A DNA stretch of 43,996 nucleotides, from contig CAIYUC010000075.1 in assembly GCA_903929315.1 (NCBI GenBank), forward strand, positions 1-43,996, in the 5' to 3' direction. Of this stretch, positions 14,991-24,214 are shown piece after piece. Both the position numbers and the translations under genes were made by a program. The stretch is from an uncultured Bacteroidales bacterium (GTDB lineage: Bacteria; Bacteroidota; Bacteroidia; Bacteroidales; FEN-979). How positions within the stretch are numbered: the first letter of the stretch is position 1; every line of letters starts with the position of its first letter. The notes beneath the pieces are model-generated. The model ran no database searches. It saw nothing but the letters and a program-made list of their open reading frames with translations, and was not told where the DNA came from.

Positions 14991-17960
14991 TTATTGACTT
15001 AAAATTAAATTTCCATTCACGATTATCCCCGGTTGAATTGTCATTGTTGAATTGACCTTGGATTCTTTCAGGTTATAGAAAACTTCCGTGGAGGAAGGAG
15101 GTGTAAACCTGTAGTTTACTGAGGGCCAATTAATGGTACTCACCAGTGTGGGTACTCCGATAGTGGTTGAGCCTGTTGTTGCTTCGATAAAATGTCCCGG
15201 ACCGCCGGTTGCATCTTCAACGCCAATGGAAGCGCTTTCATCTCCATAGTGTGTACCGCTTTCAACATTGCCGTAATAAAATTCTATCACATTTGTTGAC
15301 TCATATATCTTTAATTGGAAATTTAATCGTGCGGTCGCGCCGGTATAAAAGGAAAGGAGGTGTTTCCATTCAGCCGTAAACACCCTGTTGGGTGCTATCC
15401 CTGTAGTAATATAGGATATGGCTGTAGTTCCATCCGCAAACATATCGTCCCACCAGGGAGCTAAGGTAGTATTTGGTAAAGACACAGAGAAAAGTGAAGT
15501 ATTATCGTAGGAATAAATATCGTCGCCAGTCAGGTTAAGTGAAGACCATCCGTTGCAAGTGATCCTTATCTGGGTATAATTTACTCCCTGGTAATTAAAG
15601 GTGAATCCAATGTTAACATCGGAATGGTTATCGTCTCCTGTTGGGCCCGGTGTTCCCCCTGAGATATTCATCATTCCTGCCGGAAAAGTACTTCTTGAAT
15701 AATCAGGTATAAAAATGTTTTTATTGATCCCTCCGGTTATAGCTGAAGGATTTGCGCCGGTAAATTCCACTGTTCCGGTACCTGAACTGAAGAGACCATA
15801 ATCGGTCCAGTCCCCGGCTAACTGAAGCCAACCCTGACCGGTAAAGGTAATGAAGCAGCCCGGGTTTACGGTCAGGGTTCCGTTTACCGTCAGCTGGGCA
15901 GCGCCTGAGAGAGCGAGGCTCTGGCAATGAGTTCCTACGGTCAGTCCACCTGAAAATACAGGCCAATAATGTGCCGAGCCCGGAATCGTCACATTGGTTT
16001 TACTTCCCGGAACGAGCCAATTGTGCCAGTTAGAGCCTGTAGTCCAATTTGTGGAAGTAATACCCGTCCATAATCCCGGTGTTCCTGCATGGATATAATT
16101 TGCTTTGACTTTTGTGCTGGAGCCGGAGGCATTGGTTACTATCAGGGTCACGGTATATGGACCATTCGCAGTAAACCGGACATCGGGATTTTGCGAGGTT
16201 GAATTCGTTCCATTGACAAAACTAACGGAGGATGGGCTGAAGCTCCAGTTCCAGGTTAACGGGACACCAATACTGAGGTCATTGAAAATGACTATGGAAT
16301 CTACTAATGGAACAACATTGTTTACATTAAAATTGGCGTTCAGTGGTGCAGGTAGCACATTAAAGGAGGCGATCCTGGTTCTCCAAGTGGCATATCCCGT
16401 TGACTGGATATATTCCTGAGTGTACCAGAAAGTACTGTCGTCGGTGGGATCCACCGACATCATGCTGTAATCCCCCCATCGTGAAGCCGGGCCGGTCTGG
16501 GAACCCGCTCCATTGATGATCGTTTGTTCCCCCGTTGTCATTTGCCCTAAAGGATCTCCTGCCAGACGCCCGGTATAACGGATCGTGGGATATACCCCGA
16601 TACTATCCGAAACGGAATACCCAAGTGCCATATCACCATGGGAATTCATGGCAATACTTCCCAACCATCTTTCACTTGAATCGGGCGCAAAAGTACCTTG
16701 CTGGTAAATCGTCCATCCGCTTCCGGTATTGCGCAATTCGTACCACCGTACACCGGCATGCCCTGATCCATCTACATTTACAGTATGATTGGTGACCATC
16801 GTCCGGTAAGTTCCGAAATTCCTGTACTGCAGACGAAACATCAACCGGTCCGATAACGATTCCAATAGAATGGAGGTTCCAGGTTGAGGAATACATCTTC
16901 CCCTGATGGCATTACATAAAGAAGAATTAAAAGGTGCAGTAACGAGGCTATAACTTTCCGAAAATGTTGAATTCGCCGTATTGTTCCAGTCGACATGAAA
17001 ATCCCAGATCTTTAGATACTGCTGTGTCAGTGATGACCAATCATTAAAATACGAGAAATGATTGGGATCATTTGCGACGGGCGCTATTGTTCCATCCCAA
17101 TCAGAAGGAAGCATGGACGAAGGGTCGCTGGCGTAACCAAGATCGAAATAAACGATACGGGCTGTAGAATCACCTGTCAGCATTTTTGACCTTTCAAGGG
17201 CACAGGCGCCTACTCCGCCCCAGGCAGACCCGCTGATAAACTGGTTGAAGGAAAGATAATAGCCATCCGGCCATACTCCTAATTTAGGATAATCCGGCAT
17301 CTTAGTCCCGAATTGAAATACATACCTGTACCACGCCCCCGTGGGGTCGGCAGTCTGTGACACAGCAACCAGCTCCGCATACTGAGACGAATTGGGTAAT
17401 GAAAACTCACTGATGATCCAGCGGTTGGCAGCCTGGTCATAGAGAACAACAGGGTCTCCGCTATTGGTGTTATTCCATGGAGCAGGAATACCCTGCCATA
17501 TTGTAATCAAGGCAACAGGACCATATAAACTGGTTCCGGTTTTATTCCATACCTCAAAATTCATGTTAACAACCTGGACATAATGGTTTGGGCCAACATC
17601 GCCTTGTGTATCAGGCGGATAAACACCGGAAATATTCCCTATACCTTCAAAATTCTGAACAGGTGCAGATGGAAAAGGAGAATATGAAACATTTTCTTTT
17701 TGCCAAACCGGGTCTTCAACGAGAGTGAAAGGTGGAGGTTGAATATGCCGGATCTCTCTGAGGTCGGTTTCATTGAAAATTTCCCTTTCCGGTTTTCCTT
17801 TATATGGTTTAATGATGTGCATACTGCGTAAAGGAGGAGTGGCATCAGAATAAACCGCTTGCTTAACTATGAAAGGATGGAAAACGCTGTTTTGTGCAAA
17901 AAAGGCAACGGGGAGAAAAACCAGGAAAATACTATAAAGAAGAAACGATCTGTTTTTCAT
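14991..17960 (-). CDS. Large secreted PKD-domain protein (989 aa), paralogue of the upstream gene
   Basis: A signal peptide (about 1-22, ending FFAQ) is followed by a linker. A domain of about 400 residues then opens with NFEGIGNISGVYPPDTQGD and holds GDVGPNHYVQVVN, NRWIISEFSLP and RWGDYSMMSVDP. Next comes one PKD domain (about 535-620; typical NGPYTVTLIVTNASG), then a GLWTG...NW segment with a beta-rich, helix-like stretch, then a nidogen-like module (SDVNIGFTFNYQGVNYTQ, LAPWWDD). The C-terminus is VNSTMTIQPGIIVNGNLILSQ, minus its first residue identical to that of the neighbour at 17997. No T9SS domain follows the stop. It lies 36 bp downstream of the 1273-residue gene and was probably co-transcribed with it. 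Likely surface or adhesion role; substrate unknown. Confidence 0.8.
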   Translation of the reverse strand: MKNRSFLLYSIFLVFLPVAFFAQNSVFHPFIVKQAVYSDATPPLRSMHIIKPYKGKPEREIFNETDLREIRHIQPPPFTLVEDPVWQKENVSYSPFPSAPVQNFEGIGNISGVYPPDTQGDVGPNHYVQVVNMNFEVWNKTGTSLYGPVALITIWQGIPAPWNNTNSGDPVVLYDQAANRWIISEFSLPNSSQYAELVAVSQTADPTGAWYRYVFQFGTKMPDYPKLGVWPDGYYLSFNQFISGSAWGGVGACALERSKMLTGDSTARIVYFDLGYASDPSSMLPSDWDGTIAPVANDPNHFSYFNDWSSLTQQYLKIWDFHVDWNNTANSTFSESYSLVTAPFNSSLCNAIRGRCIPQPGTSILLESLSDRLMFRLQYRNFGTYRTMVTNHTVNVDGSGHAGVRWYELRNTGSGWTIYQQGTFAPDSSERWLGSIAMNSHGDMALGYSVSDSIGVYPTIRYTGRLAGDPLGQMTTGEQTIINGAGSQTGPASRWGDYSMMSVDPTDDSTFWYTQEYIQSTGYATWRTRIASFNVLPAPLNANFNVNNVVPLVDSIVIFNDLSIGVPLTWNWSFSPSSVSFVNGTNSTSQNPDVRFTANGPYTVTLIVTNASGSSTKVKANYIHAGTPGLWTGITSTNWTTGSNWHNWLVPGSKTNVTIPGSAHYWPVFSGGLTVGTHCQSLALSGAAQLTVNGTLTVNPGCFITFTGQGWLQLAGDWTDYGLFSSGTGTVEFTGANPSAITGGINKNIFIPDYSRSTFPAGMMNISGGTPGPTGDDNHSDVNIGFTFNYQGVNYTQIRITCNGWSSLNLTGDDIYSYDNTSLFSVSLPNTTLAPWWDDMFADGTTAISYITTGIAPNRVFTAEWKHLLSFYTGATARLNFQLKIYESTNVIEFYYGNVESGTHYGDESASIGVEDATGGPGHFIEATTGSTTIGVPTLVSTINWPSVNYRFTPPSSTEVFYNLKESKVNSTMTIQPGIIVNGNLILSQ

Positions 17961-17996
17961 CTTTAAAAAGTTAGAAAATCCAGTCAGAAATAGAAG

Positions 17997-20900
17997 TTAT
18001 TGACTTAAAATTAAATTTCCATTCACGATTATTCCCGGTTGAATTGTCATTGTTGAATTGACCTTGGATTCTTTCAGATTATAGAAGACTTCGGTAGAAG
18101 AAAGAGGCGTAAACCGATAGTTTACTGTGGGCCATTGAACAGTACTTACGAGGTTGGTTATCCCGGTAGTTGTTGAACCTGTTGTCGCTTCCCGGAAATG
18201 ACCCGTCCCTCCTGTAGCATCTTTGATCCCGATGGAGGCACTTTCGCTGATATCATGGGTTCCGGCTTCCAGATTTCCATAACAGAACTCAATGCTATTT
18301 GATGTCTCATACAGTTTTAACTGAAAACTGATCCTGGCGGTAGTTGTAACGGTGTAATAGGTTAATAACCGGTACCATTGTATGGTGAAAACACGGTTTG
18401 GCGATACTCCTTCGGTTTTATATGAAAGGGTACTGGTTGCATCGGCATTCAGATCATCCCACCATGGAGCCAATGCAGTACCCGGAAGAGTTGTTGTAAA
18501 AAGGTTACTGTTGTCAACGGCGTCGGCAGTTCCTGTCAGGTTAAGCGATGCCCAGCCATTTGAATTGATCCTTACTTGTGTATAATTTACTCCAAGATAA
18601 CTGAATGTGAATCCAATATTCACATCGGAAGAAACATCATCGCCTGAAGATACGGTGGCAGCTCCGCTAAGGATTGTCATATTCTTGCCAAATGAAGTAA
18701 GTCCATAGTTCGTGACATAACTATTTTTACTAATTCCTCCTGTGATCTGCCCGGGGTTGGATCCATTAAATTCAACGGTCCCTGTTCCGGAATTGAATGT
18801 ACCGTAATCATTCCAGTCACCTCCGACCTGCAGTGTGCCTGATCCGTTAAAGGTAAGTGTATCACCTGGGTTCACGATAAAATTTCCGCTTGAAGTTAAC
18901 AGTGAATTAGCTGATAGGGTGAGGTTGCTGCATTTGATCCCTATGATCATATCCCCTGTTAAGGAAGGCCAGTGGGGCGCAGATGCAGGGAGTGTTACAT
19001 TCGTTGAACTCGAAGGAACAATATAATTTTGCCAGTTTGATGCGGTATTCCAATCCGTTGAAGTGATACCTGTCCATAAGCCAGGTGTACCGGCATAGAT
19101 ATAATTGGTTTTTGTTTTTGTATTTGAGCCATTTGCATTCATGGTGGTGAGACTTACCGTATAAATGCCATTATTATTAAATTGAACCCTGGGGTTTTGG
19201 GACGTATTGGTTGTTCCGTTCACATATGTAATGGTAGCGGGGGTAAATGACCATAGCCACGAAGTTGGACCATTGGTAGAAAGGTCCGTAAAATTAACAG
19301 TGGCGCTTGTTAGGGGTGTCGTATTATTTGCACTGAAGTCAGCAACAGGCGGATTGGTAGTTGCAACACAGGTAATGGAAGATGCCCAGCCTGATGAAAC
19401 AGTTGAACCATCGGAATGGAATACAAAGGTAAGAGACCCGGTGGGATTATTTGCTGTCACGGTCCCGGGAGAATTCGTACCGCACCAGGTTCCCAATAAA
19501 GGAGAAGAGGTGGAATTCCCGTTATAAATTTTCAGATAGTCATAATTGCAGTTTGCATCCGTCTCTAGGGAAAAGGATGAAAATACAAAACGGATATTGC
19601 TGTTCGGCGTCGATGGACTGAACACCTCCGTGAAATCCTGGTTGTTTGAATAATTGCCGCCGGAACCTCCCGGATCATAAAAATTACCGGAACAGGTAGT
19701 AATGTTCGAGTTAGTCATGTTAAAAGGAGAGGCAATGACGGTGATATAATTTGTCTTTGTCTGGGTAGTAGTTCCATTGTCTGTCAAAGTAACGGTATAT
19801 GACCCAGCCGTGCTATAGGTGACGGTGATGGGGCCTTGAGTAGTGGCTGTGGCAGGATTGGCTCCGCTTCCAAAATTCCAGGACCAGGAATTCACATTGC
19901 ATGTGGAGACATCCGTAAAGACGGTCGAATTTCCTGAAACCACCGTTGTAAGACTTGCTGTGAAATCAGCATTGACAGGATTGACAGAGATATAATTTGA
20001 CTTTGTTTTGGTATTGTTTCCTGAAGTATTGGTTGCCGTTAAGGCAACATTGTAAGTTCCGTATTTATTGAATTTCAAATGTGGATTCTGACTTGTAACG
20101 GTAGTTCCATCGACAAAAGCAAAGGTCGCGGGAGTAATTGACCAAAGCCAGGATGTCGGATTTCCATATGACTGATCTGTAAAAATAACTGTGTTGTTCA
20201 GACAGGGCGTTACGGCGTTTGCTATAAAATCAGCCACAGGAGCGATAGGCCCGAGTTGAAAAGATCCTATACGAGTCCTCCAGCCGTGATCGGAGTTAGT
20301 GGTGTAATACTCCTGAGTATACCAGAAAGTGTTTGGCTGGACAGGATCCACGGTCATGCTGCTATAGTCCCCCCAGCGGAGATATGAAGTAGTTTGTGAG
20401 CCACCTCCGTTTATAATACCTTTTTCAGTACGAGTCATCAAATTCAAAGGGTCTCCGTTCATTCTTCCCGTGTACTTAATGGATGGGTAAATACTGCTGC
20501 TTGAGACGGAGTAGCCTAAAGCAATATTTCCGCTGGTGTCCATAGCCATGCTTCCCATCCAACGACAAGCATTGTCGGGTGACCAGGTTGATTGCTGGTA
20601 TACTGACCATTCATCGGTTGTTCTTCTTAATTCGTACCATCGAATTCCCGCCACGTTCGATCCGGCATTGACGGTATGATTGCAGAGCATCGATTGATGG
20701 TCGCTGAAAGCCCGGAACTGTGAACGGTACATCAAACGGTCGCTGAGGGTAGCCAGTGCCATTGAGGTTCCGGGTTGAGGAATTCCGGATATGTTAGCAT
20801 TAAAAGTAGCAACGGGCAAACTAAAAAAGTTCCCGAAAGTAGAATTGGCGGTTGTTATCCAATCCGTATGGAATTCAAATATACCAAGGTGGTAAGGTGA

Positions 20901-21818
20901 TGCGGTATGGATGTAAGTAAAATATTCCGGAGTACCCGTTGCAGGGAAGGGACCGTCGCAATCGGAAGGGATCAGAGTAGAAGGTTCATAGGATGTAGAT
21001 AAGGAGAACATTATCATCCGCGCGCCCGCATTGCCGGCAAGCATCGCTGCACGTTCATAGGCTATGGCATAGACTCCGTTAAATGAACCGGAAGTCGAAG
21101 TAAAACGGTTGGCTGACATATAATAACCGTCAGGCCATACTCCGAACTTGGGATAATCAGGCATATTGGAGAATGAAAATTGCCAGCGATACCATGAACC
21201 GGTCGGATCCGGTGTTTGGGAAACAGCTATCATCTGATAGAACGGTCCATTGGAATTCGGGAGGGAAAATTGTGAAAAAAGCCACCGATCCGCCTGCTCA
21301 TCATAGAGAACAACTGCATCGCCACTGTTGGAATTGTTTGGCATCCCAGTCCAGACAGAGTTAGTGGGTAAAGGACCAAGGAGACTCGTTCCGCTTTTAT
21401 TAAATATTTGAAAAGCAAGGTTCACAACCTGGAAATAATGATTCGGCCCTACATCTCCGTATGTGTCAGGTGGAACAACCTGCTGAACATTGGATTGGCC
21501 TTCAAAATTCTGAATCGTTGTGTCGAGGGTTTCTGTACCATAATAATTCTGCCTGACCGGATCTACCCAATTTGATGGAAAATTTTCCTTTGGTTCCGGT
21601 TTTTTGAAATCGAAAAAGTTCTTTACAAAGCCTTCTTTCCATGTCTGATCTGCTCTTCCCTGAGGACGAGTCGCCAATTCCCTTAAAGGAGGTGAAACAT
21701 CAAAATAAACAGCCGTTCTTACAACCGGATTATGAAAAACAGTTTGTTGTCCTGCGATATATGTCGGAAAGGCAATAAAAATAAGCATTCCGTATAAAAA
21801 TATAACTTTTTTACCCAT
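17997..21818 (-). CDS. Large secreted protein with three PKD domains and a CUB domain (1273 aa)
   Basis: Signal peptide about 1-23 (ending YIAGQ). The N-terminal domain (about 105-525) is the same as in the 989-residue neighbour (VVPPDTYGDVGPNHYFQVVN, RWLFSQFSLP, RWGDYSSMTVDP). PKD domains occur at about 530-615, 617-695 and 822-905. Between the second and third lies a CUB domain (about 700-820) with CSGNFYDPGG, YDYLKIYNG, LLGTWCG and VFHSDGS. Then come the GLWTGITSTDWN module, a beta-rich segment, a nidogen-like module (FTFSYLGVNYTQ, LAPWWDD) and the shared tail ending NGNLILSQ. It is the first gene of a leftward pair and has a TACTTTTG box 42 bp before its ATG. The extra PKD-CUB insert distinguishes it from its paralogue. 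No T9SS tag is present. Binding to sugars or proteins is a guess. Confidence 0.82.
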   Translation of the reverse strand: MGKKVIFLYGMLIFIAFPTYIAGQQTVFHNPVVRTAVYFDVSPPLRELATRPQGRADQTWKEGFVKNFFDFKKPEPKENFPSNWVDPVRQNYYGTETLDTTIQNFEGQSNVQQVVPPDTYGDVGPNHYFQVVNLAFQIFNKSGTSLLGPLPTNSVWTGMPNNSNSGDAVVLYDEQADRWLFSQFSLPNSNGPFYQMIAVSQTPDPTGSWYRWQFSFSNMPDYPKFGVWPDGYYMSANRFTSTSGSFNGVYAIAYERAAMLAGNAGARMIMFSLSTSYEPSTLIPSDCDGPFPATGTPEYFTYIHTASPYHLGIFEFHTDWITTANSTFGNFFSLPVATFNANISGIPQPGTSMALATLSDRLMYRSQFRAFSDHQSMLCNHTVNAGSNVAGIRWYELRRTTDEWSVYQQSTWSPDNACRWMGSMAMDTSGNIALGYSVSSSSIYPSIKYTGRMNGDPLNLMTRTEKGIINGGGSQTTSYLRWGDYSSMTVDPVQPNTFWYTQEYYTTNSDHGWRTRIGSFQLGPIAPVADFIANAVTPCLNNTVIFTDQSYGNPTSWLWSITPATFAFVDGTTVTSQNPHLKFNKYGTYNVALTATNTSGNNTKTKSNYISVNPVNADFTASLTTVVSGNSTVFTDVSTCNVNSWSWNFGSGANPATATTQGPITVTYSTAGSYTVTLTDNGTTTQTKTNYITVIASPFNMTNSNITTCSGNFYDPGGSGGNYSNNQDFTEVFSPSTPNSNIRFVFSSFSLETDANCNYDYLKIYNGNSTSSPLLGTWCGTNSPGTVTANNPTGSLTFVFHSDGSTVSSGWASSITCVATTNPPVADFSANNTTPLTSATVNFTDLSTNGPTSWLWSFTPATITYVNGTTNTSQNPRVQFNNNGIYTVSLTTMNANGSNTKTKTNYIYAGTPGLWTGITSTDWNTASNWQNYIVPSSSTNVTLPASAPHWPSLTGDMIIGIKCSNLTLSANSLLTSSGNFIVNPGDTLTFNGSGTLQVGGDWNDYGTFNSGTGTVEFNGSNPGQITGGISKNSYVTNYGLTSFGKNMTILSGAATVSSGDDVSSDVNIGFTFSYLGVNYTQVRINSNGWASLNLTGTADAVDNSNLFTTTLPGTALAPWWDDLNADATSTLSYKTEGVSPNRVFTIQWYRLLTYYTVTTTARISFQLKLYETSNSIEFCYGNLEAGTHDISESASIGIKDATGGTGHFREATTGSTTTGITNLVSTVQWPTVNYRFTPLSSTEVFYNLKESKVNSTMTIQPGIIVNGNLILSQ

Positions 21819-21859
21819 TTATAAAGGTTGTTCTTTTTAATTCAATCGAAAAAGCACTA

Positions 21860-21867
21860 CAAAAGTA
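21860..21867 (-). promoter_or_regulatory. -7 box TACTTTTG for the PKD gene pair
   Basis: Exact TAnnTTTG on the minus strand, 42 bp before the ATG at 21818. The -33 element is not clear. Confidence 0.45.
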
Positions 21868-22115
21868 CAACTACTTATTTAAATCTATTCTAAATAAATG
21901 AATATTTTTTATTCATTTTATATTTTTAATAATTCATTAATAAGCCCTGCTAAATCTATCCGATAGATTTTCTTTTATTACACCGGGGTTCACTGAGAAG
22001 ACACTGAGACCCACAGAGTAACTTTTTCACTTTATGACTCTGTGACTTTTTGACTTTGATTCTAAGTTGTAAAGACGTTTACCGTATAACACGATAAGAT
22101 GATAAATTTTATTTC

Positions 22116-22123
22116 TACTTTTG
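22116..22123 (+). promoter_or_regulatory. -7 box TACTTTTG for tyrS
   Basis: Exact TAnnTTTG match 14 bp before the tyrS ATG, predicting a leader of about 11 bases. No clear -33 TTTG at the expected distance. Confidence 0.5.
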
Positions 22124-22137
22124 TAAAAAACAAGTAA

Positions 22138-23421
22138 ATGAATTTCATTGAAGAACTGCGGTGGCGTGGGATGATTCATAGTATGATGACTGGCACGGAA
22201 GAACAACTGGCCAGGGAAATGACAGCAGCATATATCGGTTATGATCCTACTTCCGACTCATTGCACATAGGAAACCTGGCCTCGATCATGATGCTGGTGC
22301 ACCTGCAGCGGGCAGGACATAAACCTATTGTTTTAATTGGCGGTGCGACCGGAATGGTTGGCGACCCCTCGGGAAAATCCGAAGAACGTAACCTGCTCGA
22401 TGAACCGGTATTAAGATATAACCAGGAATGCATTAAAAAACAATTGGAAAAATTTCTGGATTTTAATTGTGGCGCAAACTCAGTAGAATTTGTCAATAAT
22501 TGGGATTGGACAAAAGAATTCAGTTTTCTTCAGTTTCTCAGGGAAGTAGGCAAATATATTACCGTAAATTATATGATTGCAAAGGATTCTGTAAAGAACA
22601 GGATGGACTCCGGAAATGGCATTTCCTTTACTGAATTTACTTACCAGCTGGTCCAGGGATATGATTTCCTCTGGCTTTTCGAGAACAGAAACTGCAAAAT
22701 GCAAATGGGTGGCTCCGACCAATGGGGCAATATCCTGACCGGCACTGAACTGATCCGCAGGAAACTCGGGGGTGAAGCTTATGCACTCACATGCCCGCTT
22801 ATTACCAAATCCGATGGCGGAAAGTTCGGGAAGACAGAAGAAGGAAATGTATGGCTTGATCCGGAAAGGACTTCACCTTACAGGTTTTATCAGTTCTGGT
22901 TAAATACCAGTGATACTGATGCGGAAGATTATATCCGGAAATTTACGCTTTTCTCAAAGGACGAAGTGGATCGTCTGATAGTCGAGCATCATGAGGCGCC
23001 TCATCTGAGAGTTCTTCAAAAAGCGTTGGCAAAAGATCTCACTGTTCGTGTACATTCTGACCAGGATTATCAATCCGCTATAGAAGCTTCCGAAATCCTG
23101 TTTGGAAAAGGAACAACAGAAACTCTAAAAATGCTCCCCGAAAAAATCTTTCTTGCTATTTTCGAAGGAGTGCCTCAATCCAGTGTATCCAGAAACGATC
23201 TTGTTACCGGCGTGAACATTATCGATTTTCTGTCAGAAAAAACAAATATTTTTCCTTCCAAAAGTGAAGCACGGCGATCAGTAAAAGAAGGAGGAGTTGC
23301 ACTCAATAAAGAAAAAGTAGGAGATACCTTCATAGTAAACGATTCTTATCTCCTCAATGATAAATATATCCTTGTCCAAAAGGGGAAAAAGAACTATTTC
23401 TTGATTACGGTGATCTCTTAA
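22138..23421 (+). CDS. tyrS: Tyrosyl-tRNA synthetase
   Basis: A class I synthetase that charges tRNA-Tyr. The HIGH-type motif is HIGN (43-46), preceded by the YIGYDPT substrate-site segment. The tyrosine-site sequence YQLVQGYDF (about 168-176) and [11 protein letters not shown] (188-198) are present, as is the KMSKS equivalent KFGKT (228-232), the form usual in bacterial TyrRS. The C-terminal S4 RNA-binding domain covers about 350-425 ([16 protein letters not shown]). Length 427 is typical. Single gene with its own promoter box. Confidence 0.97.
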   Translation: MNFIEELRWRGMIHSMMTGTEEQLAREMTAAYIGYDPTSDSLHIGNLASIMMLVHLQRAGHKPIVLIGGATGMVGDPSGKSEERNLLDEPVLRYNQECIKKQLEKFLDFNCGANSVEFVNNWDWTKEFSFLQFLREVGKYITVNYMIAKDSVKNRMDSGNGISFTEFTYQLVQGYDFLWLFENRNCKMQMGGSDQWGNILTGTELIRRKLGGEAYALTCPLITKSDGGKFGKTEEGNVWLDPERTSPYRFYQFWLNTSDTDAEDYIRKFTLFSKDEVDRLIVEHHEAPHLRVLQKALAKDLTVRVHSDQDYQSAIEASEILFGKGTTETLKMLPEKIFLAIFEGVPQSSVSRNDLVTGVNIIDFLSEKTNIFPSKSEARRSVKEGGVALNKEKVGDTFIVNDSYLLNDKYILVQKGKKNYFLITVIS

Positions 23422-23454
23422 TTATACACCCACATCAACAACCCAACCCCACAC

Positions 23455-23478
23455 ATCGAGTATCGAGCATCCAGCATC
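23455..23478. repeat. Short tandem heptamer repeat
   Basis: Three and a half tandem copies of a 7-bp unit: ATCGAGT, ATCGAGC, ATCCAGC, ATC. It lies just after tyrS, next to the 23-bp inverted repeat at 23501. Function unknown. Confidence 0.6.
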
Positions 23479-23500
23479 ACTTTCTTCCCTTCCCCAACAA

Positions 23501-23523
23501 GGCTACTCTTTATACACATCTTT
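23501..23523 (+). repeat. Outer 23-bp inverted repeat, left copy
   Basis: The 23 bases starting GGCTACTCTTTATAC are found perfectly inverted at 24464-24486. The two copies enclose 986 bp that hold the GxxExxY unit and its deleted derivative. Confidence 0.8.
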
Positions 23524-23617
23524 TTCATGCAAATAATAACCGTTTTTAATCAGGCTGAACTTAACTAGACCCTATTTAAATGGTATGGGTTCTGGCGGTG
23601 ATTGATAAGATTTCGTT

Positions 23618-24075
23618 AGAACACGGATAAAACTGATTTACACGGATCTTAGTTTTTTCAAATCATTTGTGAAGATTTTTCTTTTAAACTGTGGATTTCT
23701 GCCGAAATTCAAAAGAAGTCCAACTTCAATTTCTGTTGCTTTGAGATAGTTTATCAGTTGTAGCTCGTGTTCTTCTACCAATGATTCTGCTGCTTTCAAT
23801 TCAATGATTACAGAATTATTTACATTTATGTCAGCAAAATATTCACCCACGGTTTGGCCATTGTAAAAAACTTTTATCTGTTTCTGTTTTTCACAAACAA
23901 AGCCCAGGCCAACTAACTCAAGGTACAAAGCATTTTGATAAACTTTTTCCAGAAATCCGAAGCCTAATTCATTATAGACTTTATAAAAAGACTTAATAAT
24001 TTTATCGGTGATGTCTTTGTGCAGAATGTCCATTTAATCAGTGTTAATCAGTTTGATCCGCGTCATCCGTGTTCT
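23618..24075 (-). mobile_element. 458-bp terminal-inverted-repeat unit filled by a GxxExxY gene
   Basis: The ends AGAACACGGAT (23618-23628) and its perfect inverse (24065-24075) open a longer imperfect inverted repeat. The left end continues AAAACTGATTTACACGGATC. The right end, read inward, continues GACGCGGATCAAACTGATTA, so it aligns with the left after one extra 9-base GACGCGGAT unit. The gene uses the repeats themselves: its ATG abuts the right repeat, and its last codons and stop lie in the left one. A 117-bp copy lacking the middle lies 22 bp further right. This architecture suggests a mobile or formerly mobile cassette; mobility itself is inference. Confidence 0.6.
23638..24033 (-). CDS. 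GxxExxY protein, PD-(D/E)XK nuclease-like (PDDEXK_3 family)
   Basis: The family-defining motif is at G26-x2-E29-x2-Y32 (GFLEKVY). Downstream residues fit a PD-(D/E)XK nuclease core: D68 (YFADIN), E78-x-K80 (IIELKA) and Q92-x3-Y96 (QLINY). The family is known but its biological role is not established; nuclease activity here is inferred from the conserved residues. Length 131 is normal and the frame is intact. The ATG follows directly on the inner edge of a terminal repeat with no Shine-Dalgarno, and the last four residues (LRSV) plus stop are encoded by the opposite repeat. There is no partner gene. It could be a selfish or defence-related nuclease; I cannot tell which. Confidence 0.88.
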   Translation of the reverse strand: MDILHKDITDKIIKSFYKVYNELGFGFLEKVYQNALYLELVGLGFVCEKQKQIKVFYNGQTVGEYFADINVNNSVIIELKAAESLVEEHELQLINYLKATEIEVGLLLNFGRNPQFKRKIFTNDLKKLRSV

Positions 24076-24097
24076 ACATTACACTTTCAAAAAATGG

Positions 24098-24214
24098 CAC
24101 ACTGATGACACGGATTTAACGGATTTACATGGATCTTAGATTTTTTATATTTTCTTTGTGAAGTACTTCCATGTGATCAGTTTTAATCAGTTTGATCCGC
24201 GTCATCCGTGTTCT
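24098..24214 (-). mobile_element. 117-bp internally deleted copy of the GxxExxY unit (MITE-like)
   Basis: The left 60 bases align with the left end of the 458-bp unit, including ACGGATCTTAG-(A)TTTTTT...TTTGTGAAG against TACATGGATCTTAGATTTTTT. The right part aligns with its right end, ending GATCCGCGTCATCCGTGTTCT like the full copy. Almost all coding sequence is gone. The outer left end starts ACACTGATGACACGGAT and keeps the 9-base unit missing from the left end of the full copy, so it is not a simple recent deletion of its neighbour. Confidence 0.65.

Larger units (their letters stand above)
21819..22137. other. Divergent intergenic region with hairpins
   Basis: Between the leftward PKD gene and rightward tyrS. 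It holds two divergent -7 boxes (21860-21867 minus, 22116-22123 plus), an AT-only hairpin with 9-bp arms AAATGAATA and a five-T loop (21896-21918), and a second inverted repeat CACAGAGT...ACTCTGTG (22012-22044). The latter lies in a CACTGAGA/CACAGAG-rich tract resembling dispersed repeats. No gene is seen. Confidence 0.6.

Noticed and set aside
23455-23478. CRISPR-like short repeats
   Set aside because: The units are 7 bp, directly tandem with no spacers, and only three and a half copies exist.
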